DNA of 64,000 bases from Nonomuraea wenchangensis (lineage in GTDB: Bacteria; Actinomycetota; Actinomycetes; Streptosporangiales; Streptosporangiaceae). Below, piece by piece: positions 19,777 to 28,737 of the stretch. The notes beneath the pieces are model-generated. The model had not been told where the DNA came from. It ran no database searches and saw nothing but the letters and a program-made list of their open reading frames with translations. Both the position numbers and the translations under genes were made by a program. How positions within the stretch are numbered: position 1 is the first letter of the stretch; each line of letters begins with the position of its first letter. The DNA is taken from contig NZ_FOHX01000010.1 in the NCBI RefSeq assembly GCF_900111685.1, positions 186,001 through 250,000 of the forward strand, written 5' to 3'.

Positions 19777-21012
19777 ATGAGATCGTGGTCTGCCCAGAAC
19801 GTCCCCAAGCTCCCCGGTGAGAGCATTCCGCTGCGTCTCTACGACACCTCCGCCAAGCAGGTGCGGCAGACCGATCCCGGCCCCACCGCCAGGATGTACG
19901 TCTGCGGCATCACCCCCTACGACGCCACCCACCTCGGCCACGCCAACACCTACCACGCCTTCGACCTGGTGGGCCGGATGTGGCTGGACGCCGGCCACGA
20001 GGTCCACTACACCCAGAACGCCACCGACGTGGACGACCCGCTGCTGGAGCGGGCCGCCCAGACCGGCGTCGACTGGCGGGAGCTGGCCGAGCGGGAGATC
20101 GAGCTGTTCCGCGGCGACATGGAGGCCCTGCGCATCCTGCCGCCCCGCGAGTACGTCGGCGTGACCGAGGTCGTCGACCGGGTCGCCGAGTCGATCGTGC
20201 GGCTGTCGGACAAAGGCGTCACCTACGACCTCGACGGCGACGTCTACTTCAGCGTCGCCGACGCCCCCAAGTTCGGCCAGGTCTCCGGCTACGACGAGGA
20301 CGAGATGACGGCGCTGTTCGCCGAGCGCGGCGGCGACCCCGACCGCCCCGGCAAGCGCCACCCGCTCGACTGGCTGCTGTGGCGCGCCGAGCGGCCGGGC
20401 GAGCCGGCCTGGGAGTCCCGGCTGGGCAGGGGACGTCCGGGCTGGCACATCGAGTGCACCGCGATCGCGCTGGACAGCCTGGGCGCGGGCTACGACGTCG
20501 CGGGCGGCGGCTCCGACCTGATCTTCCCGCACCACGAGTGCGGCGCCTCCGAGGGTCACGCGCTGACGGGGGAGTGGCCGTTCGCCAAGTTCTACACCCA
20601 CGCGGGCATGGTCGCGCTGGACGGCGAGAAGATGTCGAAGTCCCGGGGCAACCTGGTCTTCGTCCGGCGGCTGCGCGCCGAGCACGACCCGATGGCGGTC
20701 CGCCTGGTGCTGCTGGCCCACCACTACCGCGCCGACTGGGAGTACGTGCCGGAGCTGACGGCCGAGGCCGAGCGCAGGCTGGCCACGTGGCGTTCGGCCG
20801 TCGCCCTGGAGTCGGGGCCGCCGGCCGAGGACCTGCTGACGCGGGTGCGCGAGCGCCTGGCCGACGACCTCGACACGCCCGGCGCGCTGGCGGCGATCGA
20901 CGCCTGGGCGACGGACGCGCTTGCCGGCGGCGGCTCGGATCCCGGCGCTCCGGCCCTGGTCGCCGACCTGGCCGACGCCCTGCTCGGCGTCAACCTCCGT
21001 CCCTCCCCCTGA
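19777..21012 (+). CDS. mshC: Mycothiol ligase MshC (cysteine:GlcN-Ins ligase)
   Basis: The product has 411 residues. This cysteinyl-tRNA-synthetase-like enzyme joins cysteine to glucosaminyl-inositol in mycothiol synthesis. The class I signatures are HLGH (52-55) and KMSKS (285-289). YVCGITPYDATHLGHA at the start and GWHIECTAIAL, with zinc-ligand Cys and His, follow the CysRS plan. It is shorter than CysRS because the anticodon-binding domain is reduced, which separates MshC from cysS. A 14-bp tandem repeat carries its stop codon. It converges on the UXS-like gene. Confidence 0.95.
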   Translation: MRSWSAQNVPKLPGESIPLRLYDTSAKQVRQTDPGPTARMYVCGITPYDATHLGHANTYHAFDLVGRMWLDAGHEVHYTQNATDVDDPLLERAAQTGVDWRELAEREIELFRGDMEALRILPPREYVGVTEVVDRVAESIVRLSDKGVTYDLDGDVYFSVADAPKFGQVSGYDEDEMTALFAERGGDPDRPGKRHPLDWLLWRAERPGEPAWESRLGRGRPGWHIECTAIALDSLGAGYDVAGGGSDLIFPHHECGASEGHALTGEWPFAKFYTHAGMVALDGEKMSKSRGNLVFVRRLRAEHDPMAVRLVLLAHHYRADWEYVPELTAEAERRLATWRSAVALESGPPAEDLLTRVRERLADDLDTPGALAAIDAWATDALAGGGSDPGAPALVADLADALLGVNLRPSP

Positions 21013-21054
21013 AGGCCCCCGCCTGAAGATCCCCGCCTGAAGACCCCCGCCTGA
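21008..21054 (+). repeat. Four 14-bp repeats carrying the mshC stop codon
   Basis: TGA occurs at 21010, 21024, 21038 and 21052, exactly 14 nt apart within units like CCCCCGCCTGAAGA. Because 14 is not a multiple of three, the copies place stops in all three frames. Confidence 0.85.
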
Positions 21055-21059
21055 CGGCG

Positions 21060-22015
<956 letters not shown>

Positions 22016-22019
<4 letters not shown>

Positions 22020-22903
22020 GACGTCACCTCCAGGGCAGCTTCGACGACTTCGGAAACCTCGATCTTGAGCAGGCCGGGATGCGGCCGTTCGCCGTGCGGG
22101 TCGCCGTTCTCGCCGGCCCACAGGGCCACGTGCCGCCAGCCGGGCGGCGGCCCCCACAGCGCCGGCGAGACCGGCCCGAACAGCACCACCGACGGCACGC
22201 AGAACGCGGTCGCCAGGTGCGCCACGCCGGTGTCGCCGCACACGACGAGCCGCGCCCGGCCGATCAGGTCGATCAGGTCGGCCAGCCCGGTGCGCCCGGC
22301 CAGCACCCGCTCCGGCGGCAGGGCGGCCAGCTCGGCGACCCTGCGGGCGATCGGCACCTCCTGCTCGTTGCCGGTGACCACCACGTCCTCCAGCGCCGCC
22401 GCGACCTGCGCGAAGCGCTCGGGAGGCCACCGCCGCGCCGGGAACGACGCGCCCGGATGGACGATCGCCGGGCCGCTGCGGTCGGAGATCCCGAGCGTCA
22501 GGTCGGCGGGGTCGGCCGGGATGCCGTGCCACTCCAGCAGCTCGCACCAGCGGCGTACCTCGTGCACGCCGTCGCGCCACATCGGGCCGGTGCCGTAGCT
22601 GATCAGCCGGCCCGGCCGGGTGGCCCGCAGCGCCTCGATGCTCTGCGGGCCCTTGCCGTGCAGGTTGACGGCGATGTCGGGCCGCTCGTACGGCAGCTCG
22701 TCCACCGGCACGGGCCCCGGCCCGGCGACGTGCACCTGGCCGTCCACCGCGCCGATCAGCGGCAGCAGCGGCTCCAGCGCCCGCGGCGCGGCGAGCGTCA
22801 CCCGGTGGCCGGGGAACGCCTGGCGCAGGGCCCGCAGCGCGGGCACGGCCGTGAGCAGGTCGCCCAGGCCGAGCCCGCGCAGAGCCAGGAGCTCTAGGGC
22901 CAT
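22016..22903 (-). CDS. Glycosyltransferase family 9 (heptosyltransferase-like)
   Basis: The product has 295 residues. GT-B fold: N-terminal RGLGLGDLLTAVPALRALR is the GT9 acceptor-side signature; C-terminal AIVHPGASFPARRWPPERFA and VVCGDTGVAHLATAF, VVLFGPVSPALWGPP are the ADP-heptose-binding segments seen in WaaC/WaaF. A cytosolic enzyme acting at the membrane is expected. The ATG at 22903 is chosen because it overlaps the SDR stop (shared ATGGCCCTAG); an in-frame upstream extension of 15 residues is unlikely. Together with hldE, gmhA and gmhB it supports transfer of heptose. Confidence 0.88.
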
Positions 22904-23568
22904 GACGTCTCCGTCGACGGACAGATCACGAGCTCTCTCACCTCGCATCCGACCGGCTGCCGCAGCGCGAACACGACCGTCTGGGCGACGTCGGCGGGGT
23001 CGTTCAGCCCGGCCTCGGGACCCGGTTTGTACTGGTCGGGACGGCCGTCGAAGAAGCTCGTGCGCATCCCGCCGGGGACGAGCAGGGTGACCCCCACCTC
23101 GCCGCGCAGCTCGACGGCCAGCGCGCGGGTGAGGCCGACGACGCCGAACTTCGAGGCCGAGTACGCCGAGGCGTCGCTCAGCGGACGCAGCCCCAGCGTC
23201 GAGGCGCAGGTGACGATCCTGCCCCGGGTGTGCTTCAGGTAGGGCAGCGCCGCCCGGATGACCGACGCCGTGCCCAGCAGGTTGACCTTGACGACCCGCT
23301 CCCAGTCGTCGGCGGGCACGTCCTCCATCCGGCCGCAGACGTCGATGCCGGCGGCGGTGACGACGCCGTCCAGGCCGCCGGCCCGCTCGGCCAGCTCGCG
23401 GACCGCCCGCTCGGCCTCGCCCCGGTCGGCGAGGTCGGCCGTGACGTGCTCGAAGCGCTGGTCCGGCGGGCGTACGTCCACGACGAGCGCCCGCCAGCCC
23501 TCCTTCTCCACGGCCTCGGCGGTCGCGAGGCCGAGTCCGGAGGCTCCCCCGGTAATCAAGATCTTCAC
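22894..23568 (-). CDS. Short-chain dehydrogenase/reductase
   Basis: The product has 224 residues. TGGASGLG (6-13) binds NAD(P), with Ser123 and Tyr136-x3-Lys140 (YSASK) catalytic. RPPDQRF after strand 2 suggests preference determined by Asp31. It lies between hldE (GTGA overlap) and the second GT9 (10-nt overlap), so it probably acts on a sugar or sugar nucleotide of the same pathway. The actual substrate is unknown; a keto-sugar reductase role is an inference. Confidence 0.8.
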   Translation of the reverse strand: MKILITGGASGLGLATAEAVEKEGWRALVVDVRPPDQRFEHVTADLADRGEAERAVRELAERAGGLDGVVTAAGIDVCGRMEDVPADDWERVVKVNLLGTASVIRAALPYLKHTRGRIVTCASTLGLRPLSDASAYSASKFGVVGLTRALAVELRGEVGVTLLVPGGMRTSFFDGRPDQYKPGPEAGLNDPADVAQTVVFALRQPVGCEVRELVICPSTETSWP

Positions 23569-24896
23569 TGGATCTCCCTGATCAGGTTGGTTGTGGAACG
23601 CCCCGGCAGCGTGCTCAGCACGACGATCTCCGCGCCGAGCCTGCCGAGGACCTCGGACTCGGGCAGGAACTCCCCCTCGTAGTCCCCGCCCTTGACCCAC
23701 ACGTCGGGGCGCAGCAGCGCGATGGCGCGGTCCGGGGTGTTCTCCTCGAACACCAGCACCGCGTCCACGCAGCTCAGCGCCCTCAGCACCTCGACCCGGT
23801 CGCGCACGTCCACGACGGGCCGCTGCGGGCCCTTCAGGCGGCGTACCGAGTCGTCGGAGTTGACGCAGACGACGAGCGCGTCGCCGAGCGCCCTGGCCCG
23901 CCGCAGCAGGCTCACGTGGCCCGCGTGCAGCAGGTCGAAGCAGCCGCCGGTGGCGATGAGCCGGCCCCCGTTGGCTCGGGTGAACTCGGCCACCTCCAGC
24001 GCCGTGCGCGGCCGGTCGCCGAGCTGCTGCTCGGCGACCTTGACGTTGGCGGCGCCGCCGCGCTCGACGAAGCGCGAGGCCTCGCCGACGCCGATGGTCA
24101 CCGCGTCCCTGACGTCGAGGCCGTCGCGCAGCGCCAGCGCCGCGGCGCCGGCGAAGCGGTCGCCCGCGCCGCACGCGTCCCTGCCGCCGGCCTGCACCGG
24201 CGGCGGCACGTGCGCGAACGGGCCGCCCTCCACGGCGAGCGCGGCCCCGTGCGCGCCCGTCGTCACGGCCACGGCCCGCGCCCGCAGCTTGCGTACGAGC
24301 TGCCGGGCCGCCTGCTCGGGCCCCGCCCACCCGGTCGGGCACAGCGCCCGCGCCTCCGCCTCGCTCGGCGTCAGCAGCGCGCAGCCGGGCATCGGCTGCT
24401 CGCCCCGGGGATGCGGGTCCCAGACCACCGGCACGTCCGTGCCGTGCAGCAGCTCGCGCGCCATCCTGGCCACGCCCCTGCCGTAGTCGGACACGAGCAC
24501 CGCGCCGGCCCGCCGTACGGCCTCCATCGCCGCGTCGGTCGGCGCGTAGCGGGCCAGGCCGTCGCCGCTGTCCAGCCTGACCAGGGTCTGCCCGCGCGAG
24601 CGGACCCTGGTCTTGCGCACCGTGCCGCCGCTCAGCGGCAGCCGGAGCAGGTCCAGCTCCTCCGACAGCAGCCCGCACAGGCGGTGCCCGTCGGGGTCCT
24701 CGCCGATGGCCGTAACCAGCACGACCTCGGCCCCGTCACGGGCGGCCAGCAGCGCGGCCAGCCCGGCCCCGCCCGGCCGCGCCAGCTCCGCGGCGACGTC
24801 CACCACGGGAACCGGCGCGTCCGGGCAGAGCCGGCCGGAGTCACCCTCCACGTCGACGTCCAGCAGCGTGTCGCCGATCACCACGAGCGGCCCCAT
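23565..24896 (-). CDS. hldE: Bifunctional HldE: heptose-7-phosphate kinase / heptose-1-phosphate adenylyltransferase
   Basis: The product has 443 residues. Residues 1-300 are a ribokinase (PfkB) domain with the catalytic GAGD at 243-246 (Asp246 base). Residues about 312-443 are a cytidylyltransferase-like domain with the HxGH motif HAGH (324-327) in GGCFDLLHAGH and VKGGDYEGE later. The same kinase-first order occurs in E. coli HldE. It phosphorylates D-glycero-beta-D-manno-heptose 7-phosphate at C1, and after GmhB action adds AMP to give ADP-heptose. It begins immediately after the gmhA stop. The N-terminal part is Arg/Ala-rich but keeps the key residues. Its presence argues for the ADP- rather than the GDP-heptose route. 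Confidence 0.92.
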   Translation of the reverse strand: MGPLVVIGDTLLDVDVEGDSGRLCPDAPVPVVDVAAELARPGGAGLAALLAARDGAEVVLVTAIGEDPDGHRLCGLLSEELDLLRLPLSGGTVRKTRVRSRGQTLVRLDSGDGLARYAPTDAAMEAVRRAGAVLVSDYGRGVARMARELLHGTDVPVVWDPHPRGEQPMPGCALLTPSEAEARALCPTGWAGPEQAARQLVRKLRARAVAVTTGAHGAALAVEGGPFAHVPPPVQAGGRDACGAGDRFAGAAALALRDGLDVRDAVTIGVGEASRFVERGGAANVKVAEQQLGDRPRTALEVAEFTRANGGRLIATGGCFDLLHAGHVSLLRRARALGDALVVCVNSDDSVRRLKGPQRPVVDVRDRVEVLRALSCVDAVLVFEENTPDRAIALLRPDVWVKGGDYEGEFLPESEVLGRLGAEIVVLSTLPGRSTTNLIREIQ

Positions 24897-25445
24897 CTAA
24901 AGTGCCTCCTCTAGCGCCTCGCACAGCAGGTGGATCATCGCCAGGTGCACCTCCTGCACGGTGGCGGTCTCCTCGGAGGGAACGACCACCGCGCCGTCGC
25001 ACAGCTCGGTCAGCGGATTGGGGCCGGGGCCGGTCATGGCCCAGGCCAGCACCTCGCCCTCGCGGGCGGCGCGCGCGGCGGCCAGCACGTTGGGGCTGGA
25101 GCCGCTGGTGGACAGGCAAAGGAGCACGTCGCCGGGACGGCCGTGCGCGCGCACCTGGCGGGCGTAGACCTCCTCGGCCCCGAAGTCGTTGGCGATCGCC
25201 GTCATCGACGAGGTGTCGGCGTGCAGCGCGATCGCCGCGTACGGCTGCCGGTCGTCGCGGAAGCGGCCGACCAGCTCCGCCGACAGGTGCTGCGCCTCGG
25301 CGGCCGAGCCGCCGTTGCCGCACACCAGCAGCCGCCCGCCGCAGCCGAGCGCGCCGGCCAGCCACGCCCCCCAGGCGCGTACGACGGCGGCCTGCTCGTC
25401 GACCTTCTCCAGCGTGTCCCAGAGCTTTTTGAGATGGACGTCCAT
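24897..25445 (-). CDS. gmhA: Phosphoheptose isomerase GmhA (SIS domain)
   Basis: The product has 182 residues. CGNGGSAAEAQHLSAELVGRF is split by the family as the substrate and zinc site (His and Glu), STSGSSPNV binds the phosphate, and TVQEVHLAMIHLLCE holds the C-terminal Gln/His ligands. It converts sedoheptulose 7-phosphate to D-glycero-D-manno-heptose 7-phosphate, the entry point to nucleotide-activated heptose. Length matches GmhA (about 190). It sits directly before hldE in the operon with no gap and 3 nt after the GT4 stop. DiaA-type SIS proteins are related, but the hldE/gmhB context decides. Confidence 0.92.
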   Translation of the reverse strand: MDVHLKKLWDTLEKVDEQAAVVRAWGAWLAGALGCGGRLLVCGNGGSAAEAQHLSAELVGRFRDDRQPYAAIALHADTSSMTAIANDFGAEEVYARQVRAHGRPGDVLLCLSTSGSSPNVLAAARAAREGEVLAWAMTGPGPNPLTELCDGAVVVPSEETATVQEVHLAMIHLLCEALEEAL

Positions 25446-25448
25446 CCG

Positions 25449-26636
25449 CTAACCCCCCATCGCCTCTAGGCCGCACGGCCTGCCGCCGATGACCTGCGCG
25501 TAGACGGTCTCGGTGCGTTCGGCGACCCGCGGCCAGCCGTAGCGCTCGCGGGCGCGCCTGGCCCCCGCGGCGCCGACGCGGGCCCGTTCGTGCTCGTCGC
25601 CGAGCAGGTCCAGCAGGGCTCTGGCCAGCGCGCGCGGCCGGCGCGGCGGCACCAGCACGCCGCAGCCCGCCACGGTGTCGAGGTGCCCGCCGACGGCCGA
25701 GGCCACGACGGGGACGCCGCAGGCCATGGCCTCGACCGTGACCATGCCGAACGGCTCGTACCAGGGGACGGTGACCAGCACGTCGGCCGCGCGCATCAGC
25801 GCCGGGACGTGGGCGCGCGGCACGCTGCCGATCACGTGCACGCGCTCCGCCAGGCCGTAGGCGGCGGCCAGCGCGCGCAGCCGGACGGCCTCCTCGTCGT
25901 CGGGGCCGCCGCCGGCGATCACCAGCTCGGCCCCGGGCACCTGGCGCAGCGCCGCGATGACGGTGTCCACGCCCTTGCGCGGCACCATCCGGCCGATGCT
26001 GAGGATCATCCTGCCGGCGGTGCGCGGCGCCTTCGGCCCGTCGGGGCGGAAGTGCTCCAGGTCCACGCCGCAGGGCACCACCGTGATGCGCTGCTCGGGG
26101 ACGCCCATCGCGCACAGCTCGCCCACCTCGTCGCCGCAGGTGGCGAGGACGGCGTCGGCGCGCTTGCCGATCTCCCGCTCGGTGTCGATCCGGTGCGCCG
26201 GGCTGGTGTCGGCCTCGCCCTGCCAGCGCCGCTTGACCGTGCCGAGGGCGTGGAACGTCTGCACCACGGGGAAGCCGTCGGCGGCCTGGAGCGCGGCCTG
26301 TCCGCTCATCCAGAAGTGCGCGTGCGCGACGTCGGGCGGGTCGATCGCCCAGCGGTCGGCGAGGAAGTCGGTGAACTCGGGCATGTACGGCGGCAGCTCG
26401 TCCTTCGGCACGTGCGCCGCCGGCCCGGCGGGGACGTACTCGACGACGACGCCGGGCGCCAGGCGTACCGAGCGGGGCTGGGACCGCGACGAGCGCCGCG
26501 TGTGGACGACGACCTGGTGGCCGCGCCCGGCCAGCGCGAGGGCGAGGGCGGCCACGTACACGTTCTGGCCGCCCGAGTCCACGCCGCCGACGGCGGCCAG
26601 CGGGTCCGCGTGCTCGGAGATGAGATCGACCTTCAC
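25449..26636 (-). CDS. Glycosyltransferase family 4
   Basis: The product has 395 residues. GT-B fold: GGVDSGGQNVYVAALALALA (about 17-36) is the N-terminal nucleotide-sugar loop of the sucrose synthase/MshA-like group; SIGRMVPRKGVDTVIAAL and the EPFGMVTVEAMACG block (Glu-x7-Glu motif) bind the donor. It is a cytosolic retaining transferase, with a donor that may be a UDP, GDP or ADP sugar. The GTG start overlaps the upstream GT9 stop. MshA activity itself is possible because MshC is encoded nearby, but the operon context favours the glycan pathway. Confidence 0.85.
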   Translation of the reverse strand: MKVDLISEHADPLAAVGGVDSGGQNVYVAALALALAGRGHQVVVHTRRSSRSQPRSVRLAPGVVVEYVPAGPAAHVPKDELPPYMPEFTDFLADRWAIDPPDVAHAHFWMSGQAALQAADGFPVVQTFHALGTVKRRWQGEADTSPAHRIDTEREIGKRADAVLATCGDEVGELCAMGVPEQRITVVPCGVDLEHFRPDGPKAPRTAGRMILSIGRMVPRKGVDTVIAALRQVPGAELVIAGGGPDDEEAVRLRALAAAYGLAERVHVIGSVPRAHVPALMRAADVLVTVPWYEPFGMVTVEAMACGVPVVASAVGGHLDTVAGCGVLVPPRRPRALARALLDLLGDEHERARVGAAGARRARERYGWPRVAERTETVYAQVIGGRPCGLEAMGG

Positions 26637-27703
26637 TGCGTCAGCTCCCTCACTGCCTTGACCACCTGCTCACTCGTGACCTGGGACAGGCATGGGTGTC
26701 CGGGGACCGGGCAGGTGCGCGCCCTGCTGTCCCTGCAGGGCGCCTGCTGGTCGCCGAGCAGCACGGTCGGGACCCCGTACGGGGCCCACCGGGCGGCCGG
26801 GACGACGGGGGCGAACAGGCTCACGACCGGCGTGCCGACCGCCGCCGCGAGATGCGCGGGGCCGGTGTTTCCGGCCACGAGCACGCTCGCCCGCTCGATC
26901 ACGGCGGCCAGCTGGGCCAGAGTGGTCGCGCCGCCGAGGTCGGCGGCGGCGTCGCCGGCGACGTAGGCGGTGAGGTCTCGTTCCGTGCCGGTCACCGCGA
27001 CCCGGTGCCCGTCCTCCGTCAGCTCCCGCACGGTCTGCCGGTGCCGTTCCGCAGGCCAGTTGCGCGCGGGCGCCGAAGTCCCTGGATGCACCACGACATA
27101 AGCGCCTTTGTCGGCCTCGGCGCCGACACCGAAGAAGTGCCCGGTAATCGAGGCGATATCCGGCAGGGGGTGTTGAACAGCGAGTTTGCCGTCGTCGCCC
27201 GGTGACGGCGGGAACCCCGCCGCCCGGGCCACGGCCAGCATGCGCTCGGCCTCGGGCACGTCCACGCTCTCGTCCCACCGGTGGCGGACGTCGAGCAGCG
27301 AGCCCGGGTAGTCGTTGCTGATCGCGGCGATCCGCCCCACCCCGGCCAGCCGCAGCAGCAGCGCGAGCGGCAGCGCCGACTGGTGGAAGGAGGTGAGGAT
27401 CACCGCCTCGTCGATGCCGCGCAGGCGGGCTACCAGGTCGTCCACCTGCTCGCGGCCGACCGGCGGGGGAGTGTGGTCGATCCACGGAGCCCGCCACGTG
27501 AGCACGCGGTCCACGCCGGGCAGCAGCTCGGCGGCGGCCCGGCCGTTGGGGCCGGCGAGGAAGACCACCTCGGCGGCGTGCGCGGCCACGGCCCGCACGG
27601 CCGGACCGGCCAGCAGCACGTCACCGGCGTCGTCCAGCCGGGCGACGAGCACGCGCCCCCTGCCGCCGGGCCCGCCGGCGGCTCGCAGCGTCCTGTCGCT
27701 CAT
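26633..27703 (-). CDS. Glycosyltransferase family 9 (second heptosyltransferase-like)
   Basis: The product has 356 residues. RVLVARLDDAGDVLLAGPAVRA is the N-terminal GT9 motif (a variant of RxxxLGDxLL), with VVVHPGTSAPARNWPAERHR and VAGNTGPAHLAAAVGTPVVSLF at the donor site. A late cysteine-containing segment (QQAPCRDSRARTCPVPGHPC) is unusual and may be structural. The ATG at 27703 has GGAAGG 8 nt upstream and overlaps the GT2 stop by ATGA. Two GT9 enzymes suggest addition of two heptoses or of heptose and a related sugar. Confidence 0.87.
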   Translation of the reverse strand: MSDRTLRAAGGPGGRGRVLVARLDDAGDVLLAGPAVRAVAAHAAEVVFLAGPNGRAAAELLPGVDRVLTWRAPWIDHTPPPVGREQVDDLVARLRGIDEAVILTSFHQSALPLALLLRLAGVGRIAAISNDYPGSLLDVRHRWDESVDVPEAERMLAVARAAGFPPSPGDDGKLAVQHPLPDIASITGHFFGVGAEADKGAYVVVHPGTSAPARNWPAERHRQTVRELTEDGHRVAVTGTERDLTAYVAGDAAADLGGATTLAQLAAVIERASVLVAGNTGPAHLAAAVGTPVVSLFAPVVPAARWAPYGVPTVLLGDQQAPCRDSRARTCPVPGHPCLSQVTSEQVVKAVRELTQ

Positions 27704-28737
27704 CGGCGCACCTTCCATTCCCCCCGCATCCGGTGCAGGCACGCGACCGGCGGGATCACCACGCTGGTGACGGCCATCCGCCACAGCTCATCGGGTGTAC
27801 GGGGACCGGGCGCGATCCTGCGCCAGGCGAACTCGGCGGTCAGCGCCGCCCAGGCGGCCCCTGCCGCCACGGCCAGGGCCGGGACCAGCCGCGCCGGGGT
27901 GCCGGGGACGAGCGGCCCCCGGACCCGCGTGGCCAGCGCGCCCAGCGCCAGCGCGGACAGCCCGGCCACGCTGGTCGCCGCGTGTGCCCGCAGCCGGCCG
28001 CGCCCGCCGCCGATCAGGTCGCGCCAGCCGGGCCCGTGCAGGCGCCGCATGAGCGCGTCATCGGCGTTGCCGCGCTGGAAGCGCACACTCGCCCAGAAGC
28101 CGTCCTGGCGGACCGGGTGCCGGGTGACGCGCGCGCCGCGCACCAGCCGGTGCCCGGCCCGCGTCACGCGCAGCGCCAGGTCGGCGTCCTCGCGGTAGGC
28201 GCGGGGGAAACGTTCGTCGAAGCCGCCGGCCTCCTCCAGCGCGGCGCGCCGGTAGGCCATGTCGGCGGTCACCCACGACGCGTCGGTGAGCCCGGCGGTG
28301 TGCCGTTCGCCGTCGGTGGGCGGCCGGTGCCGCGGCAGCGGGACGACGATCCGGCCCTGGCTGCCCGCGACGTCGCGGGGCAGGCCGGCCAGGTCCGCGC
28401 GGAGCGCTTCCGCCCAGCCCGGCTCGGGGATCACGTCGTCGTCGAGGAAGACGATCCAGGGGGTGTCCGCCGCACGCCATCCGGCGTTGCGGGCGGCCGC
28501 GGGGCCTCTTCCGCCACTGCGCACGAGGCGCACGTGGGCAGGCGGATGTTTCAGAACGGTGGGCATGCCGAACTCCCTTGAGTGGCTGCCACCGCCATCA
28601 CCGACTGTACATGACGCGACGCGTTGAGTAGTAGCGGGACGGTCGTCCACCACGACGACGGGCACGCCGGAGCCGATCGCGGCGATCGTCTCGCTCAGCG
28701 TCGGCCGCCCGACGGTGGGGATCACGACGGTGATCAC
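27700..28737 (-). CDS. Glycosyltransferase family 2 with C-terminal membrane helices
   Basis: The product has 345 residues. TVVIPTVGRPTL begins the GT-A fold, FLDDDVIPEPGW holds the DxD metal site, and AYREDADLALRV provides the catalytic Asp. About residues 255-300 contain hydrophobic helices (TSVAGLSALALGALA and LVPALAVAAGAAWAALTAEFA), so it probably acts at the inner face of the membrane. Residues about 35-60 (TTQRVASCTVGD...HSREFGMPTV) look like an insertion between the first two strands: the matching DNA (28545-28630) has clearly lower GC than its surroundings. GTG start overlaps the carbamoyltransferase stop. Confidence 0.83.
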   Translation of the reverse strand: MITVVIPTVGRPTLSETIAAIGSGVPVVVVDDRPATTQRVASCTVGDGGGSHSREFGMPTVLKHPPAHVRLVRSGGRGPAAARNAGWRAADTPWIVFLDDDVIPEPGWAEALRADLAGLPRDVAGSQGRIVVPLPRHRPPTDGERHTAGLTDASWVTADMAYRRAALEEAGGFDERFPRAYREDADLALRVTRAGHRLVRGARVTRHPVRQDGFWASVRFQRGNADDALMRRLHGPGWRDLIGGGRGRLRAHAATSVAGLSALALGALATRVRGPLVPGTPARLVPALAVAAGAAWAALTAEFAWRRIAPGPRTPDELWRMAVTSVVIPPVACLHRMRGEWKVRR

